From NCBI RefSeq assembly GCF_000513195.1, contig NZ_CBVI010000023.1, positions 86,405-150,404 of the forward strand: a DNA stretch of 64,000 nt, given 5' to 3'. This DNA is from Bacteroides timonensis (GTDB lineage Bacteria > Bacteroidota > Bacteroidia > Bacteroidales > Bacteroidaceae). Each line of letters begins with the position of its first letter. The stretch's first letter is position 1. A program made the translations under genes and the position numbers. The notes under the pieces are model-generated. The model searched no databases, was not told the DNA's origin, and saw only the letters and a program-made list of their open reading frames with translations. Of this stretch, positions 25,592 through 35,334 are shown piece by piece.

Positions 25592-28429
25592 ATGACGCAA
25601 AAAATGAATAGAAAGTTTATATATATTGGCTGTACTGTTTTCGCCATGTCTCTGTTTTATGCAGGAGGTATTCAGGCGCAAGAAGAAAACAAAGATAGCC
25701 TGGTGAATGTGGCTTTCGGTACGGTTGCCCAGGAAGACTTGACGCATGCCATTTCTACGGTCAACACGTCCGAACTGACCCAAAAAGTAAATAGTTCCAG
25801 TAGCTTAGTTGGACTGGAAAGTCTGATAAGTGGATACACCGGTAACGTATGGGGGCAAGAAGCACTTGTCCTTGTGGATGGAGTACCCCGCAGTGCAAGT
25901 AATGTACGCGCTTCGGAAATAGAAAGTGTTTCGGTAATGAAAGATGCTGCTGCCGTGGTACTTTATGGTAGCCGTGCAGCAAAGGGTGTTATCCTGATCA
26001 CTACCAAACGCGGTAAAAATGAACCGATGCGCATCGACGTACGGGGCAATGCAGGCATTAATGTTCCCAAATCTTATCCAAAATATTTGGATTCAGACTG
26101 CTACATGACCCTTTACAATGAAGCTTGCCGTAATGACGGGGTGTCCCCCAAATACAGCGCATCAGATATCTACAACACTGCCATGGGAACCAATCCTTAT
26201 CGTTATCCGAATATTGATTTCTATAGTTCGGACTATCTGAAAAAGGCATATTATAATGCAGATGTGACAGGTGAAGTATATGGAGGTAATGATCGCACAC
26301 ACTATTACCTGAATTTCGGTATGGATTATAGTAACGATCTGCTGAAATATGGTGAATCAAAGAATGCCTACAATATGCGTTTCAATGTACGCGGTAACGT
26401 AGACATGACACTTGCCTCATGGCTAAAGGCTACTACCAATGCGGCAGTTGTCTTTACCAATCAGTATGCAGGTCGCGGAAACTTTTGGGGAACCGCATCC
26501 ACCTTGCGTCCCAACTGGTTTGCTCCGCTATTACCCATCGACATGATGGATACCAGCGTCGCTCAAATACAGGAATATATTACCAACAGTAATCACCTGA
26601 TTGACGGCAAATATCTGCTTGGAGGAACTTCCTCCGACATGACCAATCCTTTTGCTGATCTTCTGGCTGCCGGATATGTTAAGGAAAAGGCACGTATGTT
26701 TATGTTCGATGTCAGCCTTGCCGCCGATCTGGGTTCTTTCTTGAAAGGCCTGACGTTTAAGACTTCTTATAGTGTAGACTATACTTCTTACTATTCGGAA
26801 GCTTTCAGCGAGACCTACGCCGTTTATGAACCTACATGGTCTCAGGTGAATGGTAAAGATATGATTATTGCCTTGAAGAAACACAATGAAGACAAAAAAG
26901 ATCCCAATGAATACGTCGGGAAGTCCACTTATGATCAGACCATGACGTTCAGTGCACAGTTTGACTATGCCCGCACTTTCGCAAAATACCACAACGTAGC
27001 AGCCACATTCATAGGTTGGGGTTATCAAACGCAGAATTCTGCTGACGAAAACCATGAAAGCAGTGATTATCACCGTACCAGTAATGTGAACTTAGGCTTA
27101 CGGGCATCCTATAATTATAATCATAAATATTATGCCGATTTCAGTGGTGCCGTGATCCATTCGGCCAAATTACCCGAAGGCAAGCGTAACGCTTTCTCTC
27201 CGTCAGTCACTTTGGGGTGGAGGATCAGCAAAGAAAAGTTTATGGAGAATGTAAAGTTTATAGACGATCTGAAAATCACAGCTTCTTATGCCAACCTGCA
27301 TCAGGATCTCGATATCACCGACTATTATCTGTATAAAGGCACTTTCTCCAAAAGAACAAACGAAGGCTTCTATGTACAATGGCATGATGGAACAGCCGGC
27401 GGATGGACTCCGGCTTCCAAGCGCGGTGATAACCCCAATCTGGGTTTCATCACACGTGAGGAGTTCCGTGCCGGCATTGATGCCACACTGTTCAACCGTC
27501 TGCTGAAAATAAATGCGAATTACTTCAGACAAGATACGAAAGGCTTGCTCACCCAAGGTTCATCTTCTATCTATCCTTCCTATTTTGCTTTAAGCAGCAA
27601 TTCCACTTTCATGCCCTGGATCAATTATAACGAGGACAGACGCAGTGGTTTTGACTTCGCGCTGAGTGCCAACAAGAAATTCGGCGACTTTGACGTAACA
27701 CTCGGTTTCAATGGTATGGTGTACTCCTCCGAAGCTCTGAAACGTGACGAACTTTACGACGAAGATTACCAGTATCGCAAAGGTCGTGCACTCGATGCTT
27801 CCTATGGTTATGTATGCGAAGGTTTCTTCCAGGATCAGACTGACATAGACAATCATGCCCGTCAAACATTTGGTACGGTAAAGCCCGGTGACCTGAAGTA
27901 CAAAGATATTAACGAGGATGGTGTAATCGACAGCAAGGACCAAATTGAATTAGGAAAGAACGGTTGGTCAGCTCCTCCTTTCTCCTTCGGATTGAACTTA
28001 ACTGTGAAGTGGAAAAATTTCTCGCTATTTGCCATGGGATCAGGTCAAACCGGCTCTGTAGACTTTAAAAGCAATTCCTACTACTGGAACCGCGGTACGA
28101 GCAAATTCTCAGAAGTGGTATGGGGACGTTGGACCGAAGATACAAAGGATGTGGCCACCTACCCACGCCTGACCACCACCAATGGTGACAATAACTACCG
28201 CAATTCCACTTTCTGGATGTATAAGCGTAACTATTTCCGCCTGAACCAAGTGCAGTTGACGTATGACTTCCCTGAAAATACTTTCAAAGGAACGTTTGTT
28301 CGTGGTTTAAGTGTTTATTGCGGAGGTAGCAATCTGCTTACCATCTCTAAAGAGCGGAAGCATATGGAGCTGAGTACCGGTTCCCCTCAATGCCGTAACT
28401 TCTATGCAGGTTTCAAGGCTGCATTCTGA
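25592..28429 (+). CDS. SusC-like TonB-dependent transporter (second; short N-terminus)
   Basis: 945 residues with a signal peptide; the likely start is ATG 25592 or 25604. The barrel and the end of the plug (ALVLVDGVPR, SVSVMKDAAAVVLYGSRAAKGVILITTKRG) are normal. However, the chain lacks the carboxypeptidase-D-like domain found in the first SusC, and about 24 residues of the central plug are missing between LISGYTGN and VWGQEALVLVDG. The reading frame is intact, so this looks like a genuine variant. It pairs with the SusD-like gene 27 bases downstream; tandem SusC/D pairs are a hallmark of large xylan loci (XusA-XusD in Prevotella, as I recall). Confidence 0.93.
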   Translation: MTQKMNRKFIYIGCTVFAMSLFYAGGIQAQEENKDSLVNVAFGTVAQEDLTHAISTVNTSELTQKVNSSSSLVGLESLISGYTGNVWGQEALVLVDGVPRSASNVRASEIESVSVMKDAAAVVLYGSRAAKGVILITTKRGKNEPMRIDVRGNAGINVPKSYPKYLDSDCYMTLYNEACRNDGVSPKYSASDIYNTAMGTNPYRYPNIDFYSSDYLKKAYYNADVTGEVYGGNDRTHYYLNFGMDYSNDLLKYGESKNAYNMRFNVRGNVDMTLASWLKATTNAAVVFTNQYAGRGNFWGTASTLRPNWFAPLLPIDMMDTSVAQIQEYITNSNHLIDGKYLLGGTSSDMTNPFADLLAAGYVKEKARMFMFDVSLAADLGSFLKGLTFKTSYSVDYTSYYSEAFSETYAVYEPTWSQVNGKDMIIALKKHNEDKKDPNEYVGKSTYDQTMTFSAQFDYARTFAKYHNVAATFIGWGYQTQNSADENHESSDYHRTSNVNLGLRASYNYNHKYYADFSGAVIHSAKLPEGKRNAFSPSVTLGWRISKEKFMENVKFIDDLKITASYANLHQDLDITDYYLYKGTFSKRTNEGFYVQWHDGTAGGWTPASKRGDNPNLGFITREEFRAGIDATLFNRLLKINANYFRQDTKGLLTQGSSSIYPSYFALSSNSTFMPWINYNEDRRSGFDFALSANKKFGDFDVTLGFNGMVYSSEALKRDELYDEDYQYRKGRALDASYGYVCEGFFQDQTDIDNHARQTFGTVKPGDLKYKDINEDGVIDSKDQIELGKNGWSAPPFSFGLNLTVKWKNFSLFAMGSGQTGSVDFKSNSYYWNRGTSKFSEVVWGRWTEDTKDVATYPRLTTTNGDNNYRNSTFWMYKRNYFRLNQVQLTYDFPENTFKGTFVRGLSVYCGGSNLLTISKERKHMELSTGSPQCRNFYAGFKAAF

Positions 28430-28456
28430 TTTTATTGATTAATAAAGAAGAAGATT

Positions 28457-30214
28457 ATGAAAAAGAAAATTATACCTTTTATAATAGGTGCCCTGATGCT
28501 CACCGGTTGTGATGATTTGTTTTCACCAGCCATCGAAAATTTCCAAGGCGTGGAAAACATGTACAACGATGCGGAATACGCACGGGGAATATTGCACAAT
28601 GTATACAGTCTGATTCCGGGCTATTACGATAACAGCGAGTATGGCACGGATGACGCCGTAACCAACCAGCCAAGTAATGTGTATCTGCAAATGGCCACCG
28701 GTGCCTGGACTACAAGTTCATATAATCCACAGAATCAGTGGACCAATTCCTACGGTGCCATTCAATACATCAACCTCTTCCTGGAGAATGTGGGAGGCGT
28801 AAAATGGTCGGATGATGAAGAACTGAACAAATTGTTTGCGCAACGCCTCACTGGCGAAGCTTACGGACTCCGTGGGATGTTCTATTTTTATCTGCTTCGT
28901 GCCCATGCCGGTTTTGGTGCAAATGGCGAACTGCTCGGTGTACCCATATTTACAGAACCTCAGACAATAGAATCGGATTTCAATCAACCGCGTGCTTCGT
29001 TTCAGGCTTGTGTAGAACAAATCTACAATGATCTTTCCGAAGCAGAGAAAAGACTTCCTTATGAGTATGAAGATGTTTCAGGAAGCGTTCCTGCAGATTT
29101 CCAGAGTCTCACACAAGACGTCGGTAAATACAACACCGTTATGGGTGCCAAAGCACGTCAGTTGTATAACGGAATCATAGCCCGTGCCTTCCGTACACGC
29201 ACAGCCGTACTGGCTGCCAGTCCCTTCTTTGAAGATGCTTCCAACGCTGCCACATGGGCAGATGCCGCTAATGCCGCAGCTGCTGTAATAGACTACAAAG
29301 GAGGTCTATCAGGATTAGCATCCGACGGAGTGGAATATTACTCACCCACTATTGTAAATACAATTCAGGACGGTGCCAATCCAAATGAAATTTTATGGAG
29401 AGGAAACAAAGGAAGTGGTGATAACGACCAGGAATCACAAAATTTTCCACCTAGTTTGTATGGTAACGGTTACATGAATCCGTCACAAAATCTAGTGGAT
29501 GTATTCCCCATGGACAATGGATACCCCATCAGTGACGCAGCCAGCGGATACGATGCCAACAATCCTTATGCAGGACGCGATCCCCGTTTGGGCAAATACA
29601 TCTTTTACAATGGAAGTACAATCAGCGACAAGAATGTAACCATCAATATTAATGAGGGAAATCAGGATGGTGTCAACGTGACTGAGAACCGCTCGACCCG
29701 AACAGGCTATTACATGAGAAAACGCTTGCGCATGGATGTGAACTGTAATCCGGCATCCATTTCCAAACAGCCGCATTACACACCCCGTATCCGTTATACT
29801 GAAATGTACCTGAATTATGCTGAGGCAGCCAATGAAGCTTGGGGACCCCAAAATGCCAACGGCAGAGATTACTCCGCTTACGATGTAATCAAAGCCATCC
29901 GGAAACGTGCCGGCATAGGTGGTACCAATGATGCCTATCTGGAAGCATGCGCTGCCAGCAAAGACAAAATGCGTGAATTGATCCGCAACGAACGTCGATT
30001 GGAACTCTGCTTCGAAGGATTCCGTTTTTGGGATCTCCGTCGCTGGAAAGCCGACTTGAACGAACCGGTATATGGCATTAGCTGGAATGGTAACAGTTAT
30101 CAGAAGATAACCGTGGAAGAACGTTCGTATGAAGATTATATGTACTGTTGCCCTATCCCCAACTCTGAGATACTGAAGTACAGCAACCTCATCCAGAATA
30201 AAGGATGGAAATAA
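28457..30214 (+). CDS. SusD/RagB-like surface glycan-binding lipoprotein (second)
   Basis: 585 residues with a lipoprotein signal ending in LTGC. SusD features are clear: LTGEAYGLRGMFYFYLLRAHAGFG, TPRIRYTEMYLNYAEAANEAWG, and the C-terminal RRLELCFEGFRFWDLRRW and CCPIPNSEI. It should cap the second, short-plug SusC. It is diverged from the first SusD, so the two complexes probably prefer different oligosaccharides of the same polymer. Confidence 0.95.
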   Translation: MKKKIIPFIIGALMLTGCDDLFSPAIENFQGVENMYNDAEYARGILHNVYSLIPGYYDNSEYGTDDAVTNQPSNVYLQMATGAWTTSSYNPQNQWTNSYGAIQYINLFLENVGGVKWSDDEELNKLFAQRLTGEAYGLRGMFYFYLLRAHAGFGANGELLGVPIFTEPQTIESDFNQPRASFQACVEQIYNDLSEAEKRLPYEYEDVSGSVPADFQSLTQDVGKYNTVMGAKARQLYNGIIARAFRTRTAVLAASPFFEDASNAATWADAANAAAAVIDYKGGLSGLASDGVEYYSPTIVNTIQDGANPNEILWRGNKGSGDNDQESQNFPPSLYGNGYMNPSQNLVDVFPMDNGYPISDAASGYDANNPYAGRDPRLGKYIFYNGSTISDKNVTININEGNQDGVNVTENRSTRTGYYMRKRLRMDVNCNPASISKQPHYTPRIRYTEMYLNYAEAANEAWGPQNANGRDYSAYDVIKAIRKRAGIGGTNDAYLEACAASKDKMRELIRNERRLELCFEGFRFWDLRRWKADLNEPVYGISWNGNSYQKITVEERSYEDYMYCCPIPNSEILKYSNLIQNKGWK

Positions 30215-30250
30215 ACAAAATTGTGAACACTATTAATAAAATAGCATGAT

Positions 30251-31285
30251 ATGAAAAAGAAATTAGCATATATCGGACTGGCTTCATTACTCTTGTCTTT
30301 CACCGCGTGCGAAAGCTCTGACAATGAATTCTCCGACTTCGATTATCAAACTGTATATTTTGCCAATCAATATGGTTTGCGTACCATTGAATTGGGAGAA
30401 GACGAATTCCTCGATAACTCTTTAGATAATCAGCACAAAGTATCCATTAAAGCTGCTTGGGGTGGTGGTTATACCAACCGCAAGAATGTAATTATTGATA
30501 CTCAGGTAGATGAATCGCTTTGCGAAAACCTCTATTTCAAAGGAAGTAACACTCCTGTTACCCCTATGCCCACCTCCTACTACACCCTGGCCGCTAACCA
30601 GATCAATATTCCCAAGGGTGAAGTTATAGGTGGTGTGGAAGTACAGTTTACCGATGCATTCTTTGCCGATAAAAAGACTCTTGATAATTATTACGTGATT
30701 CCTCTGAAGATGACAGGCGTACAGGGTGCAGACTCCATCCTTCAGGGTAAGGCAGTCGTAGCAAACCCCATGTTGACAAATAGTGGCGACTGGAGTGTAC
30801 AACCCAAGAATTTTGTACTCTATGCTGTAAAGTATGTCAACCCCTGGCATGGTGAGTACCTGCGTCGTGGAGTGGATCAAGCTGTGATAAACGGCGTTCC
30901 TTCGCAATTGGTACGCCATCAGCAATATGTAGAGAAGGATGAGAAAGTAAATATTACAACTGAAAGCCTGAAAGACAATATTCTATCCTTATCAACCAAG
31001 GACGCGCAAGGTAATCTTTTCAATTACAACCTCAGCTTGACTTTTACCGAAGATGGTAATTGCACAGTAGGTAGTACTTCCGACGATTTCATCATTTCCG
31101 GTACCGGTAAATTTGTGAAGAAGGGCGAAAAGAACAGCCTTGGCGGTAAAGATCGTAATGCTATCTATCTGGACTATACAATTGACTTTAAAACCAAAAA
31201 CATGCAGTACGCCACCAAAGATACGTTGGTGTTAAGCAGTCGTGCCGTACAAGGTGGCAAGTCATTTGAGATAGAAATAAGATAG
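30251..31285 (+). CDS. XusE-like surface lipoprotein (DUF1735-type N-terminus)
   Basis: 344 residues. A lipobox (FTAC) places it at the outer membrane. Residues about 30-165 resemble the immunoglobulin-like DUF1735 module common in surface glycan-binding proteins of Bacteroidetes; the C-terminal half (about 185-344) is a second beta-rich domain, DUF5627-like by my recollection. Its position after two SusC/D pairs and before a GH10-related protein matches xusE in xylan utilization clusters. It likely helps bind xylan at the surface; no catalytic motif is apparent. Confidence 0.8.
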   Translation: MKKKLAYIGLASLLLSFTACESSDNEFSDFDYQTVYFANQYGLRTIELGEDEFLDNSLDNQHKVSIKAAWGGGYTNRKNVIIDTQVDESLCENLYFKGSNTPVTPMPTSYYTLAANQINIPKGEVIGGVEVQFTDAFFADKKTLDNYYVIPLKMTGVQGADSILQGKAVVANPMLTNSGDWSVQPKNFVLYAVKYVNPWHGEYLRRGVDQAVINGVPSQLVRHQQYVEKDEKVNITTESLKDNILSLSTKDAQGNLFNYNLSLTFTEDGNCTVGSTSDDFIISGTGKFVKKGEKNSLGGKDRNAIYLDYTIDFKTKNMQYATKDTLVLSSRAVQGGKSFEIEIR

Positions 31286-31319
31286 TATTATCTTGTATAA
31301 ACGTTTAAACAAAGAAAAC

Positions 31320-33533
31320 ATGAAATACTTTAATCATAAGATAATCGGTATTGCCATGATGTGTGTAACGGTTATGGCATGCACCGATAAGTATGACTGC
31401 AACCTTCAGGTAGAAAAGCCTGAAGAAGTGGCCAACAGCGAATACCTGGCCAGCTTTGATTTGCTGAAATCGTACATTACCCGCGATGCCAGTTCTCCGT
31501 TCAAGTTTACGGCAAACTTGTCTTCAACAGACTTTTTAAAGAAAGACATTGCTTACAGCACCATACTTAGCAATTTTGATGGTGTAGATATTGGCGGTTC
31601 CTTCACTACCTCCAACTCTTTGAAAGAGGATGGCTCTTACGATTTTGGCGGAATGCAATTAGTATTCGACGCTATTAAAGGAACTGACATAACAGTTTAT
31701 GGCGGTACACTTTGTTCCAACCAGGGACAATGCACCGCTTACTATAATGAACTAATCCAACCCATCATTATTCCCTTCGTACCCGAAAAAGGTAAAACTG
31801 TGATTTGTGACTTCGAGAATGATGAACTAGGTAAAGCTTACGGTATGACCGGAGGAAGTCAGGCTGTGGTAGAAAACGACCCTGATGGGAAGAGTGGTAA
31901 AGCACTGCATGTAGGTACCGACGATAACAAAGCTGCCTATTCACATCCTAAGTTCAACGTCAAGTTACCGGAAGGTCGAAAACTGGGCGATTACGTCAAT
32001 CTGACCATTGATATGCGTATTGTAAACGAAGACGGTATATATGGAGCCGGTATGAGAGTCTTTATTAATGGAAAAGAGTTCAACGTTGGCATGAATGCTA
32101 AAACTTTCGGTTGTAATCCCAACACTTGGAATCGTGGAGCGGTCATCAGCTTAAATAGCGCCACAGCTCCAGGCTTCATCCTGCCGAATGAAATGAAAGG
32201 GCTTACTGAATTTGAACTTGCCGTTGGTTCTGCCTCCGGAGGAGCACAATACTTCCTCGACAATATCGTGATGAATTATGAGCTTCCCGGAACAGGTGTT
32301 ACTAAAATCGATTTTAAAAAAGATGAACTTGGCACGTCTTATCCGATGACTAATGGTAATCAAGCAATAATAGAAGATGATCCTGAAGGCAGTGGCAAAG
32401 TGCTACATGTAGGTACAGCCGCTACTCCTTGCAATAGATCTTATCCTAAATTCACAGTAAAATTGCAAAACGGAAGAACGTTAGGTGACTACATAGGCCT
32501 TTCGCTCGACATGTACCTGATAGATGGTAAAGGTGGCTGGGGTGACGGCATGCGGGTAGTGATTAACGGGCAAGAATTCAACTGTGGCTATGGACCGTTC
32601 AACTTCGGTTGTGAAGCTGACAAATGGGGACGAGACAAAATTTATATCACATTCCTGAAAGAAGGTGAAGAAACGGGTAAGGGAAAGATCGCTATTCCCA
32701 ATTCCATGAAGGATTTGACCGAGATAGAACTGGCCGTAGGTTCAGGCTCTGCCGAGTGGCATGCTTACATCGATAATATCAACCTTCACTGGAAAGCCGA
32801 TGATACCATCATCGAGAAAACTCCCGAAGAGAAAAAGAACATCTTCACGGAAGAGATGAATAAATGGATCGGTGGTATAGTAAATGCCGGTGGTGAATCT
32901 GTAAAAGTATGGAATATTGTAGGCGAACCACTTGACAAGACCATGGATGCCAACACCTTCAACTGGGGTGAATACTTGGGCGAAGTAGAATATGCACGTA
33001 CAGCCGTGAAACAGGCTCGTGACACAGCGAAAATTGATCTTAACCTCTTCGTCAGCAATACTTTCAATCAATCTGATGAGATGGGACAGAAAGCCGATGA
33101 ATTGATTGCATTGGTAAAATCCTGGGAAGCAGATGATGTAACCCGTATTGACGGATACAACATCCTTCTTCATGCGGTTTATTCCAAAGATGCCACTTCC
33201 CAGAAAGCCAATGAAGAGATGATTTCCGAATTGTTCGACAAGCTGGCACAGACCGGTAAACTGATACGTGTATCCGACCTCAGCATGATGGTGGAAGATA
33301 CAGAGGGTAAGTTCATCCAGACCGGTAAACTGACCGCTGATGAACGGAGTGCCGCAGCCAACTATATAGCTTTCATCATGAAAGAATATCGGAAAACTAT
33401 CGCATCGGACAAGCAATATGGCATATCCATTTCAAGTATGACCGAAACCAGTACCGGTAACAAGATTTGCCCCTGGACTTCGGGATACAATCGAAATGGA
33501 ATGTATGAAGGAATAGTTGAAGGATTGAAATAA
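31320..33533 (+). CDS. GH10-derived, probably non-catalytic, xylan-binding lipoprotein with two inserted CBM-like repeats
   Basis: 737 residues from ATG 31320 (the TTG at 31293 is not favoured); lipobox VMAC. Residues about 45-145 align with the N-terminal part of GH10 xylanases, but the GHTLVWHSQ motif has become GGTLCSNQ. Two related beta-sandwich repeats follow, about 158-321 and 325-493, each with a DF.NDELG-type start, GDY, GMRV.INGQEF and a DNI end. The GH10 fold then resumes: the acid/base motif WDVVNE is WNIVGE (Glu about 536), and the nucleophile TELD region reads VSDLS (Asp about 653). Insertion of CBMs inside GH10 is known from Bacteroides xylanases; the decayed motifs suggest a binding protein. 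Confidence 0.75.
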   Translation: MKYFNHKIIGIAMMCVTVMACTDKYDCNLQVEKPEEVANSEYLASFDLLKSYITRDASSPFKFTANLSSTDFLKKDIAYSTILSNFDGVDIGGSFTTSNSLKEDGSYDFGGMQLVFDAIKGTDITVYGGTLCSNQGQCTAYYNELIQPIIIPFVPEKGKTVICDFENDELGKAYGMTGGSQAVVENDPDGKSGKALHVGTDDNKAAYSHPKFNVKLPEGRKLGDYVNLTIDMRIVNEDGIYGAGMRVFINGKEFNVGMNAKTFGCNPNTWNRGAVISLNSATAPGFILPNEMKGLTEFELAVGSASGGAQYFLDNIVMNYELPGTGVTKIDFKKDELGTSYPMTNGNQAIIEDDPEGSGKVLHVGTAATPCNRSYPKFTVKLQNGRTLGDYIGLSLDMYLIDGKGGWGDGMRVVINGQEFNCGYGPFNFGCEADKWGRDKIYITFLKEGEETGKGKIAIPNSMKDLTEIELAVGSGSAEWHAYIDNINLHWKADDTIIEKTPEEKKNIFTEEMNKWIGGIVNAGGESVKVWNIVGEPLDKTMDANTFNWGEYLGEVEYARTAVKQARDTAKIDLNLFVSNTFNQSDEMGQKADELIALVKSWEADDVTRIDGYNILLHAVYSKDATSQKANEEMISELFDKLAQTGKLIRVSDLSMMVEDTEGKFIQTGKLTADERSAAANYIAFIMKEYRKTIASDKQYGISISSMTETSTGNKICPWTSGYNRNGMYEGIVEGLK

Positions 33534-33544
33534 CCCGAAGTATA

Positions 33545-35185
33545 ATGAAACTATTTATTAGAAATCTATGCATTTTTCTGATGGGAATGTCATGTTGGGC
33601 ATGCTCTGATAATAATAATGCGGAGACTGATGATAGCGGGAAGGGCGCATATGCGCTCTTCCTAAAAAAGTCAATTACAGTGAGTGCCGGTGAAAATCAG
33701 ACGGAGGTCGTTATAGAGTGGGCAAAAACCTCCTGGGAGATAACCTTCGAACAGGGAGATATTGTAAAAAGTATAACTCCGATGTCAGGTGGAAGCAGTG
33801 ATGGAGAAAAGCAGTACACAAAAATCCAAGTGGTTTGCAATGCTAACGCTTCAATGAAACAACGTACACAGACTATTCACATTACTGACCTAACCAACAA
33901 GCAGACTACTGATTTATTGATAGAGCAGGAACCGGCCTTCAAGTCTGTTACACTTAATATTGACCCTACGGTAAAATATCAGCCGATAGCAGGATTCGGT
34001 GGAATGTACAATCCTAAAATTTGGTGTGGCGGAAACCTCATTTCTGACCGGCAATTAGACCAAATGTATGGTGAAGGCGGATTGGGCTACTCCATCCTTC
34101 GCCTGATGGTTTATCCCAACGAATCTGATTGGAATGCTGATGTCGAAGCGGCTAAAGCGGCACAGGCCAATGGAGCAATAGTTTTTGCATGTCCGTGGGA
34201 CTGTACAGATGCTCTCTCCGAGCAAATCAAGGTGAACGGCAAAGAAGTAAAACATCTCAAAAAAGAAAACTATGGAGCATACGCCGATCATCTTATCCGT
34301 TATATCAATTTCATGAAACAGAATGGAGTAGATCTTTATGCCATATCTGTTCAGAACGAACCGGATATGGACTTTACTTACTGGACACCTCAGGAAGTGG
34401 TAGATTTTGTGAAGCAATACGGTGCCAAAATCCGTGAAACCGGAGTCAGACTGATGTCTCCCGAAGCATGTGGTACACCGCCCGAATACACGGATCCGAT
34501 AATCAATGATGCCGGAGCATTTGCACAGACCGATATTATTGCAGGACATCTTTATCAAGGTTTTACAGACCTGGATAATGGATACGTCAAAAATCGTCAC
34601 GATTACATCTGCGGTCTCTATCCTCGCATCCATGGAAAGACCTGGTGGATGACGGAACATCTCTTTAATGACGGAGAAAAATCAGATGATCCGTCAGCAT
34701 GGGAATTCCAAAAGTGGCAATACTGCCTCAACCATCTTGGCAAAGAAATCCACATGTGTATGGAGGGCTATTGCAGTGCATACGTATACTGGTATTTAAA
34801 GCGTTTCTATGGATTGATGGGCGATAATGACAAGCGCAGCCCGGTGGGTGAAGGTGAAATTGCTAAGAATGGTTACATCATGGCCCATTACGCGCAGTAC
34901 GCCACAGGTACTACCCGTATTAAAGCTGTCACGAATAATACAGGAATATGTGCCACAGCCTACATCAATGAAACTGGAAATGAAGTAACGGTTGTATTGC
35001 TGAATTTCACTGGAGCCACCCAGTGTATAGAAATACCGTTGGCAGGAATGAAGCGTGCAAGTGCCGTTGAAACCAATGAAAACAAAAATATGGAAGTTAT
35101 CAGTACTGAGATGCTGGAATCTGGTGAGGGTGTATATGTACTGTTGTCCGGTAACAGCATAGTCTCTGTCCGGTTGACCTTATAA
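33545..35185 (+). CDS. GH30 family glucuronoxylanase-like lipoprotein with BACON domain
   Basis: 546 residues with a lipoprotein signal (WAC), so probably surface-anchored. Residues about 30-125 form a BACON-like beta-sandwich. The GH30 catalytic barrel plus side beta-domain follows, with GFGGMYNP near the start. The acid/base Glu is in SVQNEPD (about 272) and the nucleophile Glu in WWMTEHL (about 371). Subfamily 8 GH30 enzymes cleave xylan at sites set by glucuronic-acid branches, which fits the GH115 enzyme of the locus. It is the only clearly catalytic endo-xylanase seen here. Last gene of the SusC/D operon. Confidence 0.9.
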   Translation: MKLFIRNLCIFLMGMSCWACSDNNNAETDDSGKGAYALFLKKSITVSAGENQTEVVIEWAKTSWEITFEQGDIVKSITPMSGGSSDGEKQYTKIQVVCNANASMKQRTQTIHITDLTNKQTTDLLIEQEPAFKSVTLNIDPTVKYQPIAGFGGMYNPKIWCGGNLISDRQLDQMYGEGGLGYSILRLMVYPNESDWNADVEAAKAAQANGAIVFACPWDCTDALSEQIKVNGKEVKHLKKENYGAYADHLIRYINFMKQNGVDLYAISVQNEPDMDFTYWTPQEVVDFVKQYGAKIRETGVRLMSPEACGTPPEYTDPIINDAGAFAQTDIIAGHLYQGFTDLDNGYVKNRHDYICGLYPRIHGKTWWMTEHLFNDGEKSDDPSAWEFQKWQYCLNHLGKEIHMCMEGYCSAYVYWYLKRFYGLMGDNDKRSPVGEGEIAKNGYIMAHYAQYATGTTRIKAVTNNTGICATAYINETGNEVTVVLLNFTGATQCIEIPLAGMKRASAVETNENKNMEVISTEMLESGEGVYVLLSGNSIVSVRLTL

Positions 35186-35238
35186 TTGCATGAAGTGATA
35201 TGGAACCACTCAAGTAGTTCATATTCTCCCCAAATGGT

Positions 35239-35290
35239 AAGTGTTGCCAAAGCAAAACAAAAAATTGCTTTGTGCAACACTTTTTTTTAT
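35239..35290 (+). terminator. Strong terminator at the end of the xylan-type operon
   Basis: A long stem, AAGTGTTGC plus CAAAGCAA (35239-35255), pairs with TTGCTTTG plus GCAACACTT (35265-35282) with one bulged T, followed by eight T. Confidence 0.9.
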
Positions 35291-35299
35291 TTTTGATGT

Positions 35300-35320
35300 C
35301 ACGTTCGCTTTACACGTTCG
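35300..35320 (+). promoter_or_regulatory. Direct repeat upstream of the ECF sigma gene, candidate autoregulated promoter
   Basis: CACGTTCG occurs twice (35300-35307 and 35313-35320), 13 bases apart, the second running into CGTCTT (35319-35324), which resembles an ECF -10 (CGTC). No TAnnTTTG box is visible. This suggests the sigma factor reads its own promoter; pattern-based inference. Confidence 0.4.
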
Positions 35321-35334
35321 TCTTAGTAATGTAA

